A DNA stretch of 58,562 nt from Clostridiales bacterium UBA1752 (GTDB taxonomy: Bacteria > Bacillota > Clostridia > Oscillospirales > CAG-382), in assembly GCA_002314835.1 (NCBI GenBank), contig DCHM01000003.1, positions 8,402 through 66,963 on the forward strand, read 5' to 3'. A model generated the notes under the pieces. It did not search any database and had not been told where the DNA came from. It was given only the letters and a program-made list of their open reading frames with translations. Position 1 is the stretch's first letter. Every line of letters starts with the position of its first letter. This document shows positions 57,801-58,562 of the stretch, piece by piece. The position numbers were made by a program, and so were the translations under genes.

Positions 57801-57843
57801 TTTTGCAAAACAAATTATTTACTATATTCGGAGGAAATTTATT

Positions 57844-58562
<719 letters not shown>

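Overview
The window looks like chromosomal DNA from an anaerobic, low-to-mid GC Gram-positive bacterium of the class Clostridia, most likely an uncultured gut or rumen lineage. The reasons are an L27 with a cleavable N-terminal extension next to its protease Prp, a ferredoxin-dependent 2-oxoacid oxidoreductase, YmfF/YmfH peptidases, YhaM, an MltG plus U32 pair as in Bacillus yrrL-yrrO, single-chain GlyRS, strong AGGAGG ribosome sites, consensus sigma-A promoters and dockerin-tagged secreted proteins. I see no phage, insertion sequence, CRISPR array, tRNA or rRNA. Coding density is very high and no gene-free stretch exceeds 300 bases; the longest is 37752-38040 (289 bases).

Layout. 1-548: partial EamA-type transporter. 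666-7306 (minus): an ABC exporter / DUF1854 / ABC exporter trio followed by glycyl-tRNA synthetase. 7361-11991: a GH89-like glycosidase, a membrane-anchored galactose-binding-like protein and a convergent DUF4855 protein. 12109-16254 (plus): DUF362 ferredoxin protein, MATE pump, secreted transglutaminase with dockerin. 16291-19458 (minus): FAD oxidoreductase, CPBP protease, YhaM. 19627-20739 (plus): small XRE regulator and an E2-like acyltransferase fold that lacks the catalytic His. 20779-36358 (minus): eighteen tightly packed genes from tmk to folD, covering nucleotide, cell-wall, 2-oxoacid, isoprenoid, amino-sugar, lipoprotein and folate functions. 36466-37751 (minus): upp-ung. 38041-41608 (plus): mgtE with a structured leader, then a GH36 alpha-galactosidase. 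41759-44039 (plus): rplU-prp-rpmA and obgE. 44036-44929 (minus): S1-domain protein. 44984-58562 (plus): prfA, a 1510-residue subtilisin-type protease with dockerin, hpf, an rRNA methyltransferase, groES-groEL, a GH31 glucosidase, grpE and the start of dnaK.

How the genes fit together. Sugar use (GH89-like, GH36, GH31, nagA, nagB), secreted dockerin proteins and a ferredoxin-linked 2-oxoacid oxidoreductase fit a fermentative degrader of glycans and peptides. Most of the rest is translation, stress and envelope housekeeping.

The parts most worth a second look are the ABC/DUF1854/ABC trio with zinc-ribbon N-termini, the mgtE leader RNA with two mutually exclusive helices, the autoregulatory-looking XRE operator next to an E2-like protein with His replaced by Glu, the palindrome at the tmk promoter that may control the eighteen-gene run, and a terminator whose loop holds the -35 box of the rplU promoter. 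All functional statements come from reading motifs and context; no database search was possible.
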